A stretch of DNA of 64,000 nt from positions 81,177,965 to 81,241,964 of the forward strand of contig CM063501.1 of assembly GCA_032207245.1 (NCBI GenBank). Direction: 5' to 3'. Under the pieces are notes generated by a model. It was not told the origin of the DNA. It was given only the letters and a program-made list of their open reading frames with translations, and ran no database searches. The DNA comes from Pardosa pseudoannulata (lineage: Eukaryota > Arthropoda > Arachnida > Araneae > Lycosidae). The position numbers were made by a program, and so were the translations under genes. Below, in pieces: positions 12,176 through 22,699 of this stretch; the stretch's first letter is position 1; every line of letters starts with the position of its first letter.

Positions 12176-13393
12176 CCATTCTACTTCCTAAAAAATATCT
12201 TTAGACGCTTATCCACTCTCGATAAAATCTGACTACACTTGCGAACATTTTACAATCAACTTTTCTTTTCACGGCAGTTTGTTTCGATATTTTGAAAAAC
12301 AAATTCGAGATTCATCTCCGAAAGTTTCACCAATTATGAAAGTAAATAAAGTTGACTCTATGTAAATTAAAGAAACCTTAGCTTGTGTAACAAGATCAAA
12401 TGTAGAGATATATTTTTAAGGATTCCGCACACACGCGTCTTTATTCGACTTGAAACGTTACAAAAAAAAAGAAAAGTTATGTTTTTCTTCGGATTGTGCT
12501 AACTTTATTTTATACCCGAGGGAAATTATGTATGAAAAACCCCCAAAACGTGAGACTTCAAAGATAGGAATATAAAATATTTTTGAAAACGGCACTCGGG
12601 ACGCCGTTTCACACGAGGTCGAAAAGTAACTTCAAAGGCCTTCCGATATTGATTTTCTGAATTAAGAGGAACAGCAAAAAAAAAGAATTTGAGACACTTC
12701 CCTATAAAGTATTATGCGTTTTCATTTATGCTTTAGGAATTTTATTTACGTTTTGTATTGGATAAAGTTTGTCGAGATTTCTTTTCATATTTTGCAGTGC
12801 TGTGAAAATGGATTTTGCACTTTGCCTTTTTTTTTTCGCGACTACTTTTAAATGAACTAAAGAGTAAATAGTATTTAAAGCTAACGTTTGCTTTCATGGA
12901 GAGTATTAAAGGTGTGTATTTTTATGGGAGTTTTTCTTTATAGGTTTTGAAACGTTTCTTACAGCTTTCCGTTTCTGTAAAAGACTATTAAGAAGTGAGA
13001 TGGTTTAAAACATTTTTTTGCGGATTTAAATGTAACTTTTTTTTAAGTCATTTGAATTTGCTCTTAACATTAAACAAAGTAAACTGCTACTTTTAAAGAT
13101 ACATTGTAATTTTTTATACTTTTTGTTTTATGTGATTTTTTTGTTTGTTTGTTTGTTTCTCTATCCTCTCTGATGGTATTAATTCTAGAACACTATCCTG
13201 ACGTCTAGGAGACTTTTAATCAAAACGATAAACTTTTACAAGCTGAAAATAACTTTTAATACGCAATAACCATTTTTCAAGTAGATGCTCTAGCAATGCA
13301 TTCACATGTGTACTTATTAAAACAGACACCTACAATTCACTTAGAAGTGTTCGATGACTTATAGAAATTGGTAAAAGATTCAGATTTTCTAAA
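12176..13393. other. No recognisable feature
   Basis: AT-rich sequence with a short (GTTT)n run near 13140. There is no coding signal. I looked here for the 3' end of the piggyBac-like remnant that follows and did not find a TTAA-bounded terminus. Confidence 0.4.
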
Positions 13394-13667
13394 CTAATGA
13401 ATTTTCAATTCAGGAAATCTAACAGTTTTTTTTTTAATATAATGTAACAACTTATCAATTGGTGATAGAATTATACAAATATAAACAATAATTTGTCTAT
13501 ATATAATCTTACAAAGTACAGTATCTTCTGAAATATGTAATGACACAATGCATTTCTTACATTCCCATGTAGTTTTCACTGTGTTTATACTGATTGACAT
13601 AAACTCTACACCTTTTTCGTATATTTCTTTTGCGTTTGTGGATGGAATATTTTCAGTAAATGGCCTT
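13394..13667 (-). pseudogene. Probable piggyBac-like transposase C-terminal remnant
   Basis: Reading leftwards from the LTR boundary at 13667, the minus-strand frame gives RPFTENIPST, a degraded stretch, then TTWECKKCIVSLHIS. The family pattern is a short 'HFP..IPPT' segment, a first cysteine pair, then 'C..C.v.LH' and a final 'CF.iYH'. The second cysteine pair and the LH are present. The first pair and the final motif are degraded or missing. The frame is interrupted on its upstream side by the solo LTR at 13668-14520, and the sequence on the far side of that LTR is a piggyBac-type terminus. I am moderately sure of the family and cannot place the 3' end of the element. Confidence 0.5.
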
Positions 13668-14520
13668 TGTTGTAAAGTACTTACAACATTCACCAGTGTT
13701 TGTTTTCCAAGGAAAAACACAGTAAATTATACTCCACAAAATTAAAAATAAAGTTCTTATATTTTAACTTAAATATTTATTATATACAATATTTATTTAC
13801 AGATATTTTTTGATTAGTATATAACATTCATTACTTTGATATTCATCAATATAATAATTCATTAAAATTTTCTTTTTTTGTTTAAATGTTATTCCGTATT
13901 CGAAATATTGAAATCATTATCCGAGGCCCAAATAACAATCATGAATATGTTAAATCGGTTTACCTCCATAAATTCTAAGGTAAGCAGTGTGTCGGGACAA
14001 GACTCTAGACAGGATGAAACTCGACGTGGGTGTAAAAGTCCTCAGTTGTTTCTTCCTGCTGTGAGCTGAGGGATCGAGCAATATCTTCATTTGCTGTCCC
14101 TGGCTCTCTGGCTTGCTCATGAGCTCTCTACCCAGCAACTCTTGACTTCTGACCTCAACATCTCTGCCAACTTTTTTATAACAACTTTACACTTCAGTTC
14201 AACGCTTTTTTCTCTTTTCCAATCACTTGTTGCTGGAAACTTCCCACATCTGCATCTTCTTCAGATGTGGAGGTGGGCACATGAAAATGCCTCCTTTGAT
14301 GAAAATTGGCATTATTGCCAAGCCACTTCTTCTATATCCCACGGCTGCATCCCTGCCTAGGCTTGACCGCTTCAATTCTGCAACTCCACTAGCTATAACT
14401 CTTCCTCAGGGATCCCCCATTAAAACTCACAGTCCACACCTGCGTCTGTATACTTCTTAGAAATCTAGTCCACAGCTGTGTGTGCCCTTGCTGTCCATCG
14501 TAAGAAAGTACATCAATACA
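13668..14520 (+). mobile_element. Solo LTR, family L1, copy 1
   Basis: It starts TGTTGTAAAGTAC and ends AAAGTACATCAATACA. It is flanked by GCCTT (13663-13667) and GCGTT (14521-14525), a likely 5-bp target duplication with one later change. It shares blocks along its length with 54838-55622: an AT-rich first third containing 'aca.attttctttttg', and a last third with 'gcttgacc', 'cacagctgtg'-like and 'gtacatc' blocks. TG...CA termini and a 5-bp duplication are the hallmarks of LTR retrotransposons. No internal region or second LTR is attached, so the element has recombined to one LTR. Which superfamily it belongs to (Gypsy, BEL or other) cannot be told from an LTR alone. Confidence 0.72.
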
Positions 14521-14655
14521 GCGTTTCCAGTATTCCATTCTAATCGACTAAGGGTGAAGTAAAAAATCATAGAACACTTTGGCCACTGACACAGTAAACC
14601 TTTAGCGTATTTTTTGGAGGCATTTTTCCTCGATGTGTTCCACTTGGAGGGTTAA
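14521..14655 (-). mobile_element. Terminal fragment of a TTAA-type element (same family as 29146-29786)
   Basis: The sequence from the LTR edge to TTAA at 14652-14655 is the reverse complement of 29146-29280, ending in CCACTTGGAGGG just before the TTAA. It is one end of the element. Immediately outside the TTAA the DNA continues as the 3' half of a SINE ('gcagaaggttcctgtctcatt'), so the element landed in the 'ctttaagcag' site of that SINE. Confidence 0.72.
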
Positions 14656-14720
14656 GCAGAAGGTTCCTGTCTCATTAGACCTCGTGTATCAAAACAGACA
14701 ACCGTAAAGGTTCAAACCAA
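14656..14720 (+). mobile_element. SINE family S1, 3' fragment
   Basis: It matches the S1 tail seen at 16531-16700 and 44553-44734: a 'gcagaaggttcctgtctcatt' block, then an 'agac...' block corresponding to 'gtagaccgtag' of other copies. The 5' tRNA-like half is not present on the other side of the nested insertions. Confidence 0.6.
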
Positions 14721-14759
14721 GAGAAACTACTTTGGTTAGAGAATATTTACGTTTTATAA

Positions 14760-14960
14760 TTTTTTAGTCTATGATCTACCATGTTCGTTAAAGGTGACTG
14801 GGACACATAAAATAGGTTCGCGGTCACAATGTCTTCCAAGTTCTCAAACGATACGTCGTGGGGTGGCAGGCTAAGCCTATGGATCTTCAACTTGGTCTTT
14901 GCTTCTAAATTACGAGGACCCCACTTGAGCAAAGTCTTTCTTTCACCTCAACGGTGCTCA
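14760..14960 (+). mobile_element. SINE family S2, body fragment
   Basis: It is the reverse-complement match of the S2 copy at 17320-17615. Shared blocks include 'aaataggttcg.ggtc', 'ttccaagttctcaaacga', 'gcttctaaattacgaggac'. The tRNA-like head is missing. Confidence 0.6.
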
Positions 14961-16530
14961 TTAAAATGAAAGGCGCACCTCTTTTCCTTAATACGAGTTG
15001 CACAGGGCTCAATCGCGCTTGGTTTGTCCAAGTAGCATTAGAAACCACAACAGCATCATTTGTTAGGTTGTGAGATCTTTTCTTTTTTTCCTGTTCAATA
15101 TCTGTAACGAATTATTCAGATATCAGATACCTTAAAAACTTTTTACTTATTTAGATATGTATAACGATTTTACTTTCTTGTACAAAAAAAAGGTAAATAT
15201 TGTTATCCAAAATTTTAATGTTCTTATTTAAGACCCCGTTTTGACCATGTTTCATTCAGTTTTAACTAGTTTCACCTTTACTGTTGTATATATCTAGAAG
15301 GAAACTTTAACTTTAGAACTTTGAGAAAGATTTCAATAATTTCTTTAAGAGTTTTATTACAAACGGTACTATCAGCATCTTCGAAAGACTAGAGAAAAAT
15401 AATAAATATGAAACAATTTTAAGTAAAGAAATCATTTTTTTTAATTTTAACTCCCTTTAGTAATATATTTAAATCATTGCAACTACTTTTGAAACATAAT
15501 ATACGTAGTCAGAGGTAATTCCTTCGGTTAGGTATACACTCTTTGCAATCTAACACTACTTTTATTATAATATCTCACTTCGTAAAACAAATAACTATTT
15601 ATTTTTATTTCACTCAAAGTACAATACTTTTCTAGTTGAAAACCTGATATCAAATTACTCTCTGTCTACTTTCGGAAAGACGATGAAAGGGGGGAAGTTA
15701 GAGGTGGATTATACTTTGTTTTATGGCAAAGGGAACAATAAAGATCTGAATTGTTATTACAAATCAAGATAATAATAAACACATAACATTTTCATTTGTG
15801 TTTTTGAAATATTTAATCTCCGTATTGCATTTCAAGATATTTTAATTTTAATCCTTTTAATTTATTTTTGAATGCACTATTATAGTTAATATAAAATAAT
15901 TCCTTCGAATTAGTGTTAACACTTTCCAATCTAGAACTATTTTCATCAGAGTTTCTCCATTTCACAAAAAGAGTAGCTGCTATTTTAATTTACAGAAAGT
16001 GCAGATTTCCTGCTACAAAAATCAGAAGTGTCGTTCTGCTCTGATTTTGACTTTTAGGAAGCTTTCCATGTTATTAAATATTCTACTTTGTTAAGTAAGG
16101 CTAATTTTAGAATTCCAGATTTTTCAAGGATTTGGAAATAGTTTATCTAAATTTTGTGAGCTTTCGTATCTTTGTTTGCTGTTCATTTTGTTTTGTAGCA
16201 TTTCGCCGAGGGAAGAACTTGTTTAGATGTAACGTATGTGTTTCTTCCTTTTTCATTCGGAGCATGGAATGTATGAGTAGTTCATTTTTTGTCTTTTCTT
16301 GCTCAATCTACTTATTTAGCCTCTTACTTACATCGCAATGACATGTATCTATTTTGTGTCTGTGAAAGGTATGTCTGCATTCAATCCCTTTTTATTTCTA
16401 TCTTACTTACATTGGTTTTGCATTTATTACTAAATTCTCGCATAAGTTTTTTCCTACGGGACGAAAAAAATTATTCTTTTTAAATACAGGAGATTATTTT
16501 GCTTATTCATGTGTTCAACGAATGGTTGAT
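14961..16530. other. No recognisable feature
   Basis: AT-rich sequence without repeats or coding signal that I can defend. Pyrimidine-rich frames near 16130-16480 look like chance open frames. Confidence 0.4.
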
Positions 16531-16700
16531 TAGGTTAGGTTTTGGAGCGCTACGGTCTACTTTTTGTAACACAAGGGCTAATGAGACCGGGACCTACTGC
16601 TTAAAGCCAATTCCGAACATCCATGAAACAGTGGGATTCGAACCCACGAACTCCGGTTCCGAAGGCCAGCACCCTAACCATTCAGCCATCGTTCGGCCAT
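16531..16700 (-). mobile_element. tRNA-derived SINE, family S1, near full length
   Basis: Read on the minus strand, it begins with a tRNA-like head: A box TGGCTGAATGGTTAGGGTGC (16669-16688) and B box GTGGGTTCGAATCCCAC (16631-16647). A family-specific body with 'gttcggaattggctttaagc' follows, and a tail ending 'gtagaccgtagcgctccaaaacc'. A and B boxes form the internal RNA polymerase III promoter of tRNA genes and of SINEs. It is not a tRNA gene, because no acceptor stem closes around the two boxes. Confidence 0.88.
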
Positions 16701-17319
16701 CGAGAGCTTGAATCAATTGTTCAAGTTAAGTCTTCTTCTTTCCTTTCACATGTCGGTTCACTATTTTATGATCCAAAGGAAAATAGAAAAGGGATAAAAA
16801 AGGAAAAGTGCACCATTATGTTACGTATTCAAATTACCACCATTGTATTGGGATGCACTAGTTTTTCAACCGGAGGCTTCCTAACATGCTCTGACACCTA
16901 ACAAAATAGCTTAAAATTTTAATTCACTTTTCTTTACTTATACAAGTATCATAATATAACCTCTACCGAAAGTGTTTCTCCATATTCCTCCAAGTTAAAC
17001 ATCACGTTTAATACCTGAACATGATAATCACCGTAATAGTTCTTATATTATAACCATATTACTGAGACCAACAGTAAACCTTCATATAGTAAAACAAAAA
17101 TACTCCACATTGCTCAAAACCAAACCAAACCTGGATCCAACAGAAGTAAGCATCTCAAATTTGATCCTGTTTCCCACATCCAGGTCTAAATGATCATTAG
17201 TTATCTAAACATCGATAATACAGGTAATCTGATTATTTTACTATCGTAGGTATAATTTCATGGTAAGTATTTGCACACAGAATGTCGTGGACATTGTTGA
17301 TCCTTTTATTATAGGAGTA
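16701..17319. other. No recognisable feature
   Basis: AT-rich sequence. The 'aaaccaaaccaaacc' string near 17120 resembles an S1-type tail, but nothing else of the SINE is present. Confidence 0.4.
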
Positions 17320-17615
17320 CCATATAGTCGTTCACCATTACTCACTTAGACAACACAAACAAAGTGAGTCCTCGTAATTTATAAGCAGAGGCCGAGCAGA
17401 AGACCCCCTCCAAATTCGACCTTCCTTTCCTGTCGTTTGAGAACTTGGAAAGTATTGCGACCACGGACCTATTTAACGTTCCCCAGCAGCTGTTATTGAT
17501 CACGGAGGATCTTCGGTAAGTTCAAACCCCGTATCCACAACCTGCCGGTTATTAGATCGTTGCCTTTGACAACCGAGCTATAGAGGCTCTAGCATTCTGA
17601 TCATGGACCTCAATA
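17320..17615 (-). mobile_element. tRNA-derived SINE, family S2
   Basis: On the minus strand the head reads like a tRNA: 'tatagctcggttgtcaaagg' (A-box region), 'gatctaataaccgg' (anticodon-arm-like), then 'aggttgtgg.tacgggg'. The body is shared with 14760-14960, 23240-23430 and 40330-40625. The B box is degenerate. S2 has a different head and body from S1. Confidence 0.7.
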
Positions 17616-18137
17616 ATAGTAGGTTTGTTATTACTTCCTCCAACTTCTAAAATCGGGTTAAGGATGACATGGAAATTTCATCGCTGAAGACCATTGGAAA
17701 ACTTTTTGGTGATAAAATTGTGACGTTCAATGTTGAGTTCATGGACTCAGTCACATTTTCATATGAAAGGAGTCTTAATACCCCAAATTAATCGGATTTA
17801 AATAACAAAAGTTGTAAAATGAATAACTAGTGACATTTAAACATAGCTGTGAATGCATCTCCTAAAGAATTGAGACATAGTGCAATTTTAAATAATGGTA
17901 TCCTATATACTCCCTACTCTTAAGGCAAAACAGCCTTATATTTTCCCCTTGTCTTTCATATTGAATTAACTTATCTAAAACATTCTACAAGTCCTCTATA
18001 AAATCAACAGGTTACTTGTCTAAAACCCTCTTAGGATCTACTTGAAACCCCATGCAAATTTCATTAATACTGATCGAACCATTTTGGAATACTTAGAGAA
18101 CAAACAGACAAACACATATGCAGAGGATTATACATGC
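17616..18137. other. No recognisable feature
   Basis: AT-rich sequence with no repeat or coding signal. Confidence 0.4.
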
Positions 18138-18174
18138 ACACACACACACACAGGCACATACATACACACACACG

Positions 18175-18240
<66 letters not shown>

Positions 18241-18266
18241 GATAGAGAGAGAGAGGAAGTATATAC

Positions 18267-18322
<56 letters not shown>

Positions 18323-18330
18323 AATATATA

Positions 18331-18387
<57 letters not shown>

Positions 18388-18412
18388 GAGAGAGGGAAAG
18401 TGTATACATACA
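18138..18412. repeat. Compound microsatellite (AC)n(AT)n with duplicated GAGA blocks
   Basis: An (AC)n run passes into (AT)n, then 'gagagagaggaagtatatacata', a second and third long (AT)n run, and again 'gagagagagggaaagtgtatacata'. The GAGA-plus-'tatacata' block therefore occurs twice around the inner AT runs. The (AT)n parts are self-complementary. Open frames of alternating Y and I across it are artefacts of the dinucleotide. Confidence 0.95.
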
Positions 18413-18589
18413 TATGTGTGTGATGTGTTTGTAAGGATGTTTTAACTCAAAATTAATTAACTTAAATATAATTGCATATTAAAATAATTTTCTAGCGATT
18501 CTATCCCTAAACTCATAATCTTCAGCTAGATACTTTGTTACTTTTCTAATTGTAGTAACCTTTCCCATTTTCTGAACTCCTAAGTGTCT

Positions 18590-19300
18590 GCAATAACATT
18601 TAATCTGAAACGTAAAAGAGAAAATTGCCTCATAAGCATCATAAGATGTAAAGCAAGCATGTTTGTTTCTTCCCCTACCAATGGTTTGCTTGAAGAAAGT
18701 TTTGAGACTCTTTTATCACTTCTCTATACGGAGAGTACCACTCACATAACAAATAAAGTATCTGTAAATAAATAAAATATAATCTTCTTTTTTATCCTCT
18801 CAATCGTAAAAGAGAAAATTCTAACAAAAATGTCATAAAGTGTAAAGCATAAATCTATTATCTTGATGACCTACCAATAGCTTGTGAGCCTTTGATTCTT
18901 TACTTAAGGAAATAGCCAAGGTTCTAGATCTCTTCCTATACTCAAAATAAGCATATATTGAGCCCCCTTTAGGGCCTCAATACATCAAGATAAGCCTGAT
19001 AGGATGATTTTTTATCACTTCTCTATACGGAGAGTACCACCCAATGACAAATAAAGTATCTGTAAATAAATAAATTAGAATCTTCTCTTTGATTCTGTCA
19101 GTCGTAAAAAGGAAAATTCTAACAAAACAGTCATAAAGTGTAAAGCAAAAATCTATTACCTTGATGCCCTACCAATAGCTTGTGAGCTTTTGATTCTTTA
19201 CTTAAGGAAATAGCCAAGATTCTAGATCTCTTCCTATATTCAAAATAACCATATACTGAGCCCCCCGTTTAGGGCCTCAATATGTGAGGATAAGCCTGCC
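18590..19300 (+). repeat. Tandem duplication, ~298-bp unit, a little over two copies
   Basis: 'cttctctatacggagagtaccac' starts near 18719 and 19017. 'gtcataaagtgtaaagca', 'cctaccaatagcttgtgagc' and 'agggcctcaata' blocks repeat at the same spacing. A more diverged partial copy precedes at about 18590-18720. Confidence 0.85.
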
Positions 19301-19424
19301 ATGAAGTCTTATGCTGGTGGCAAGATCACATTTACTTTACACGTGGAGGTACATAGAAATACCCCACATAGCAATTTGGACAGAGTTCAAATTCTGTAAG
19401 CACCACTTTCTGGAGCGCTATACT

Positions 19425-19715
19425 AGCGGGTGACATGTCCGCCTACTTAACTGGGACAGGTGTGTTCAGTTGTTTCTGGGATGAATAACCAAATAATTCC
19501 TCCAAAACTTAGACGGACAAGACAAATTTATTTACAAGATTGATGAAATTTAAAGTAGAATAAAATAAGAAATTCTAAGTGTGACTTGCCCGCCTACTTA
19601 ACTGGGACAGGTGTGTTAGGTCATCTCTGGGATGCATAACCAAATAATTCCTCCAAAGCTTAGACGGACAACACAAATTTATTTACAAGATTGATGAAAA
19701 TTAAAGTAGAAGAAA
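19425..19715 (+). repeat. Tandem duplication, ~157-bp unit, two copies
   Basis: The block 'cgcctacttaactgggacag' through 'ttatttacaagattgatgaaa' occurs twice, beginning near 19440 and 19597, with only a few differences. Confidence 0.88.
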
Positions 19716-19887
19716 AACATATTCTGAGTCTCGGAGTCTGTTTTAACCAGATTCAATGGAAGAGAGTTCCATAGTAAGAAAAATGGCATTGCGGTCTCTC
19801 ACTCCAAACACAGATATCTTTCCATGTCACAGGCTCTATCTCGACTCCCCAAACTCAACTGCACTGCCGCCAGATCTTCTCTCGGAA

Positions 19888-20588
19888 CAGATGTATTATA
19901 GACGCCGGTCCCATCCGCCTTTTTTTTTCGAACAACAGAAAAACGCGTGTTTTGAAAAATCGCCAAGTAGAAAAACATGGCGGAGGTACGAGTTTTCTGA
20001 AATATCACAAAAAAAGGGGTCACATGGCATATTTCAAACAAAAATGTTCCAAACCTAAACATCTTATTTGATTTAGAATATCCTGATACTTTTTAACAAT
20101 TTCACAAATAGTAAGAACCGAAATAACTTCACCCGTCATAACTAAATTAACTAAATCCCAGAAAATAAGAACAAAGCAAAAATGCTCCAAACCAAAACAT
20201 CTTGTTTGATTTAAAATAGCCTGATACTTTTTAACAATTTCAAAAATAGTAAAATAAGAAATAAGAACCGAAATAACTACATCTAGAAAATGATAAGAAC
20301 AAAAAAAATGACTTACTAAATCCCAAAAAATAATAAGAATAAAAAAAAAGATAAAACCTGACTTAGTCCACTGTAAGTCAAAAGAACAGCTATGATGCAA
20401 ATTTCTGGAATAGTGCCGGGTACTGAAGTCAGAAATCACGTGCACCAATGGGGTGCAAGAGCACACTAGAGCTGCCATACCCCACCACCAATATCCGGGC
20501 AAACACACCAACCCACTCATCGACCCGTAAAATCGCCAAAAAATCGCCATATTTGGCGACAAAAAACACGGCGTCTATAATGCATCTG
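19888..20588 (-). other. Inverted-repeat-bounded segment with a 180-codon open frame
   Basis: CAGATGTATTATAGACGCCG at 19888-19907 is repeated in reverse complement at 20569-20588 with one mismatch. Between them, on the minus strand from 20562 to 20020, lies the longest open frame in the window (180 codons). It contains two in-frame copies of a 46-codon unit recognisable by EIVKKYQ.ILNQ.RC.GLEHFC, because the DNA has a 138-bp direct repeat (near 20046 and 20184). The predicted protein is hydrophobic and matches no family that I know. The DNA repeat being a multiple of three can by itself keep the frame open, so I do not call it a gene. It may be a small transposon, but no target duplication is visible. 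Confidence 0.4.
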
Positions 20589-20784
20589 TACCCTTCTCTC
20601 CCTTCTTCAGCGAGGATCAGCTTCTGAAAACTTCAACCCTTCCGAAAGGGAAAATCCTCTTTTCAGATGCACTGCCGCCCTGCAAAAAAAAAAAAAAAAT
20701 AAAAAAAACGACGCATCCGAAAAACCTTATCAGCCCCCTTAGCCGTCCGGCTTCTATTTCCCTTAAGTAACGCCGGGTGGAAGG

Positions 20785-20862
20785 GGTCAATGAGGTAGAA
20801 TTTGCAGATATAGTGACAGGTGTACATCTCCTAAACGCAGGTCGTGGGTTCAAATTCCTTAT
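20785..20862 (+). mobile_element. tRNA-like SINE head
   Basis: 'atatagtgacaggtgtacat' resembles an A box and D arm. 'ctcctaaacgcag' resembles an anticodon arm, and GTGGGTTCAAATTCC is a good B box at the right distance. No tRNA acceptor stem closes the structure, so a SINE head is likelier than a tRNA gene. The body after it is not shared with S1 or S2. Confidence 0.55.
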
Positions 20863-21600
20863 AAATTCATTACCTTATAAAGAGAACTGCCAATTACAAA
20901 AATAGCATCTTTAATCTCTTGGTCATAACTCTCTAAATATATTCTATTAACACAAAAATTCTAAGTACACAAAAATCTTTAAAATATGAAAAAATTGGAT
21001 TAAAATTCCATATTTTTATTCCTGATTTTACATTACCAACACCCTACATCTTAAAAAATACCAATAAAAAGGCATTTTCTATTTAAAAACAAATTAAAAC
21101 ATATTCTCGCTCAAAGGCATTCAATTGAACTGGGGGTTCCATATTAGGTAAGTACACAATGCAACTAATACACATGACGTCTGCAAATCCACCGGTAATG
21201 TAGCATAAAGCTCTTAAGCTTGTCATGAATACAATTTTAAATTAAGGTTTCATTTCTTCATGACGTATAAGATCTCATAAATATTAATAAGCTTAGAGTA
21301 AATAAGAGATGGAAACTCTTATTTACATCACACGAGTTGAAAATTCGCACTTTCCTGAACTCTTCTCTGCTTTAAACTCCCTGAAGATCAAAATGAAAAT
21401 ATCATTACTTACCCATTTTTGAGGTAAATCAAAAGAATCTGTTTATTCAAGCCCATTATGTTACTTGAAACGGGGTGTTTTGTAATGACGTCATTCAGTC
21501 TCTTTACATAACCGTTCTTGTGTTTAAAGGCGCAGTGCGAGATAAAAAAAAAAATTCCAGTTTTCATGGGTTCTTATAAAATTCTGATATTATTTGTCCT
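20863..21600. other. No recognisable feature
   Basis: AT-rich sequence with no repeat or coding signal except the start of the ~370-bp repeat that follows. Confidence 0.35.
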
Positions 21601-21798
21601 AAATTTGTGTTGAAAACTGAAAGTTAACATCTTTGAAATGCTTATAATTAAAATTTATATTTAGTTTTTTTAAATGCTTTATACAAAGATCTTAACTGAC
21701 AGCACATGTGACGTAACGTGATCTAAAATAAGCGTAATAAATAATTAAAGAATTCTACCCTTAGGGCTATTCATTATAAACTTTCCATTAAAAACATA

Positions 21799-21981
21799 GA
21801 TTGCTGCCATATTGCAGTCGAAATATGTCGCAGGCGGTTTTTACGTCATAATGACGTCAGAAGTCGTCATATTGACATCCAATATTGAAAGCGAGGGAAA
21901 TTTGTGGTATCAAACCAAGTTTGGCGACATTATGACACAGAAGTTTTCCGTGACATATATCGACTGCAATATGGTATTACT
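21799..21981. mobile_element. Hairpin MITE-like element, copy 1
   Basis: The left arm ('ttgctgccatattgcagtcgaaatatgtc' region, 21801 on) is the reverse complement of the right arm ending at about 21981 ('gacatatatcgactgcaatatgg' region), with some mismatches over about 55 bp. The centre holds TGACGTCA-type sequence. It is related to the copy at 22103-22267. Confidence 0.7.
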
Positions 21982-22102
21982 GTAAGTATTAATATCTTTA
22001 AAATGACTGTGGCTATTAAAATTTATATTTATTTATTTCAACTGCATAACGTAGAAATTCTCAAATTTGTACCTGTGGTACAACGGCACAATAGATAACT
22101 AA

Positions 22103-22267
22103 GGTTGCTACCATATTACAGTCGACATATGTCACTGGTGACTTCTACGTCAAAATGATGTCAGAAATCTCCAGAGATGGGAATGTAGTACCATAAATTT
22201 TCCTCACTGACATCATTCTGACGCAAAAGTCACCAGTGACATATGTCGACTGTAATAAGGTATCACC
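22103..22267. mobile_element. Hairpin MITE-like element, copy 2
   Basis: The left arm from 22103 ('ggttgctacc') and the right arm ending at 22267 ('ggtatcacc') are complementary over about 62 bp with only a handful of mismatches. They include the exact block CAGTCGACATATGTCACTGG in both arms. A transcript would fold into a long hairpin with a ~40-base loop. The arms match copy 1. No clear target duplication is visible. Confidence 0.8.
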
Positions 22268-22330
22268 CTTTGGTCCAGTCCCACCAAAGTCATTTAACGA
22301 CTTTGGTTAGACCGTCCCTAAAAAACTCTA
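22268..22330. other. Short inverted repeat
   Basis: ACCAAAGTC and GACTTTGGT flank a 7-base loop near 22282-22306, just outside the hairpin element. Flanking bases extend the pairing imperfectly. Its role is unknown. Confidence 0.5.
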
Positions 22331-22699
22331 CCTTTTGGGGGCGTTGATTATAAACTTGCTATTGTGTTAATATTTTTAAAATGATTATAGCTATTAAAAT
22401 TCATATCTATTTTTAAATGATCTATCTTCTATTCTATCGATTATCCATTTTTAATCTATTTTTTATCATATCTATTTTTAATTTTAACCATAAAATAACT
22501 TTTAATATCGATATGTGTGGTGTAACGTAGCCTAAGAACAGTCCAATACATATCTGAAGAACTCTACCTTTCGTGATGTTGATTGTAACCACGTGTTGAA
22601 AACTAAGTGTTAATGTCTCTAAAATTATTGTGCTGTTAAAAACCATACCTATTTATTTTAAAATACTTTCTGCCCAATTCTTAACAGTAAAGAAATTCA

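Larger units (their letters stand above)
21600..22650 (+). repeat. Diverged ~375-bp repeats carrying hairpin elements
   Basis: A block of the form 'ttaatat.t.taaaatg.tta...gctattaaaatt.atat' recurs near 21617, 21987, 22366 and 22608. The first two units each contain a long inverted repeat (annotated separately); the later ones do not. 'attcta.cctt...g.tgattataaact' blocks recur at the same spacing. Confidence 0.6.

Noticed and set aside
16631..16688. A genuine tRNA gene at the A and B boxes
   Set aside because: No acceptor stem pairs around the boxes, and the same head is followed by a SINE body at several places in the window.
18042..18413. Open frames of alternating Tyr-Ile or Thr-His on both strands
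   Set aside because: They are the direct translation of (AT)n and (AC)n dinucleotides.
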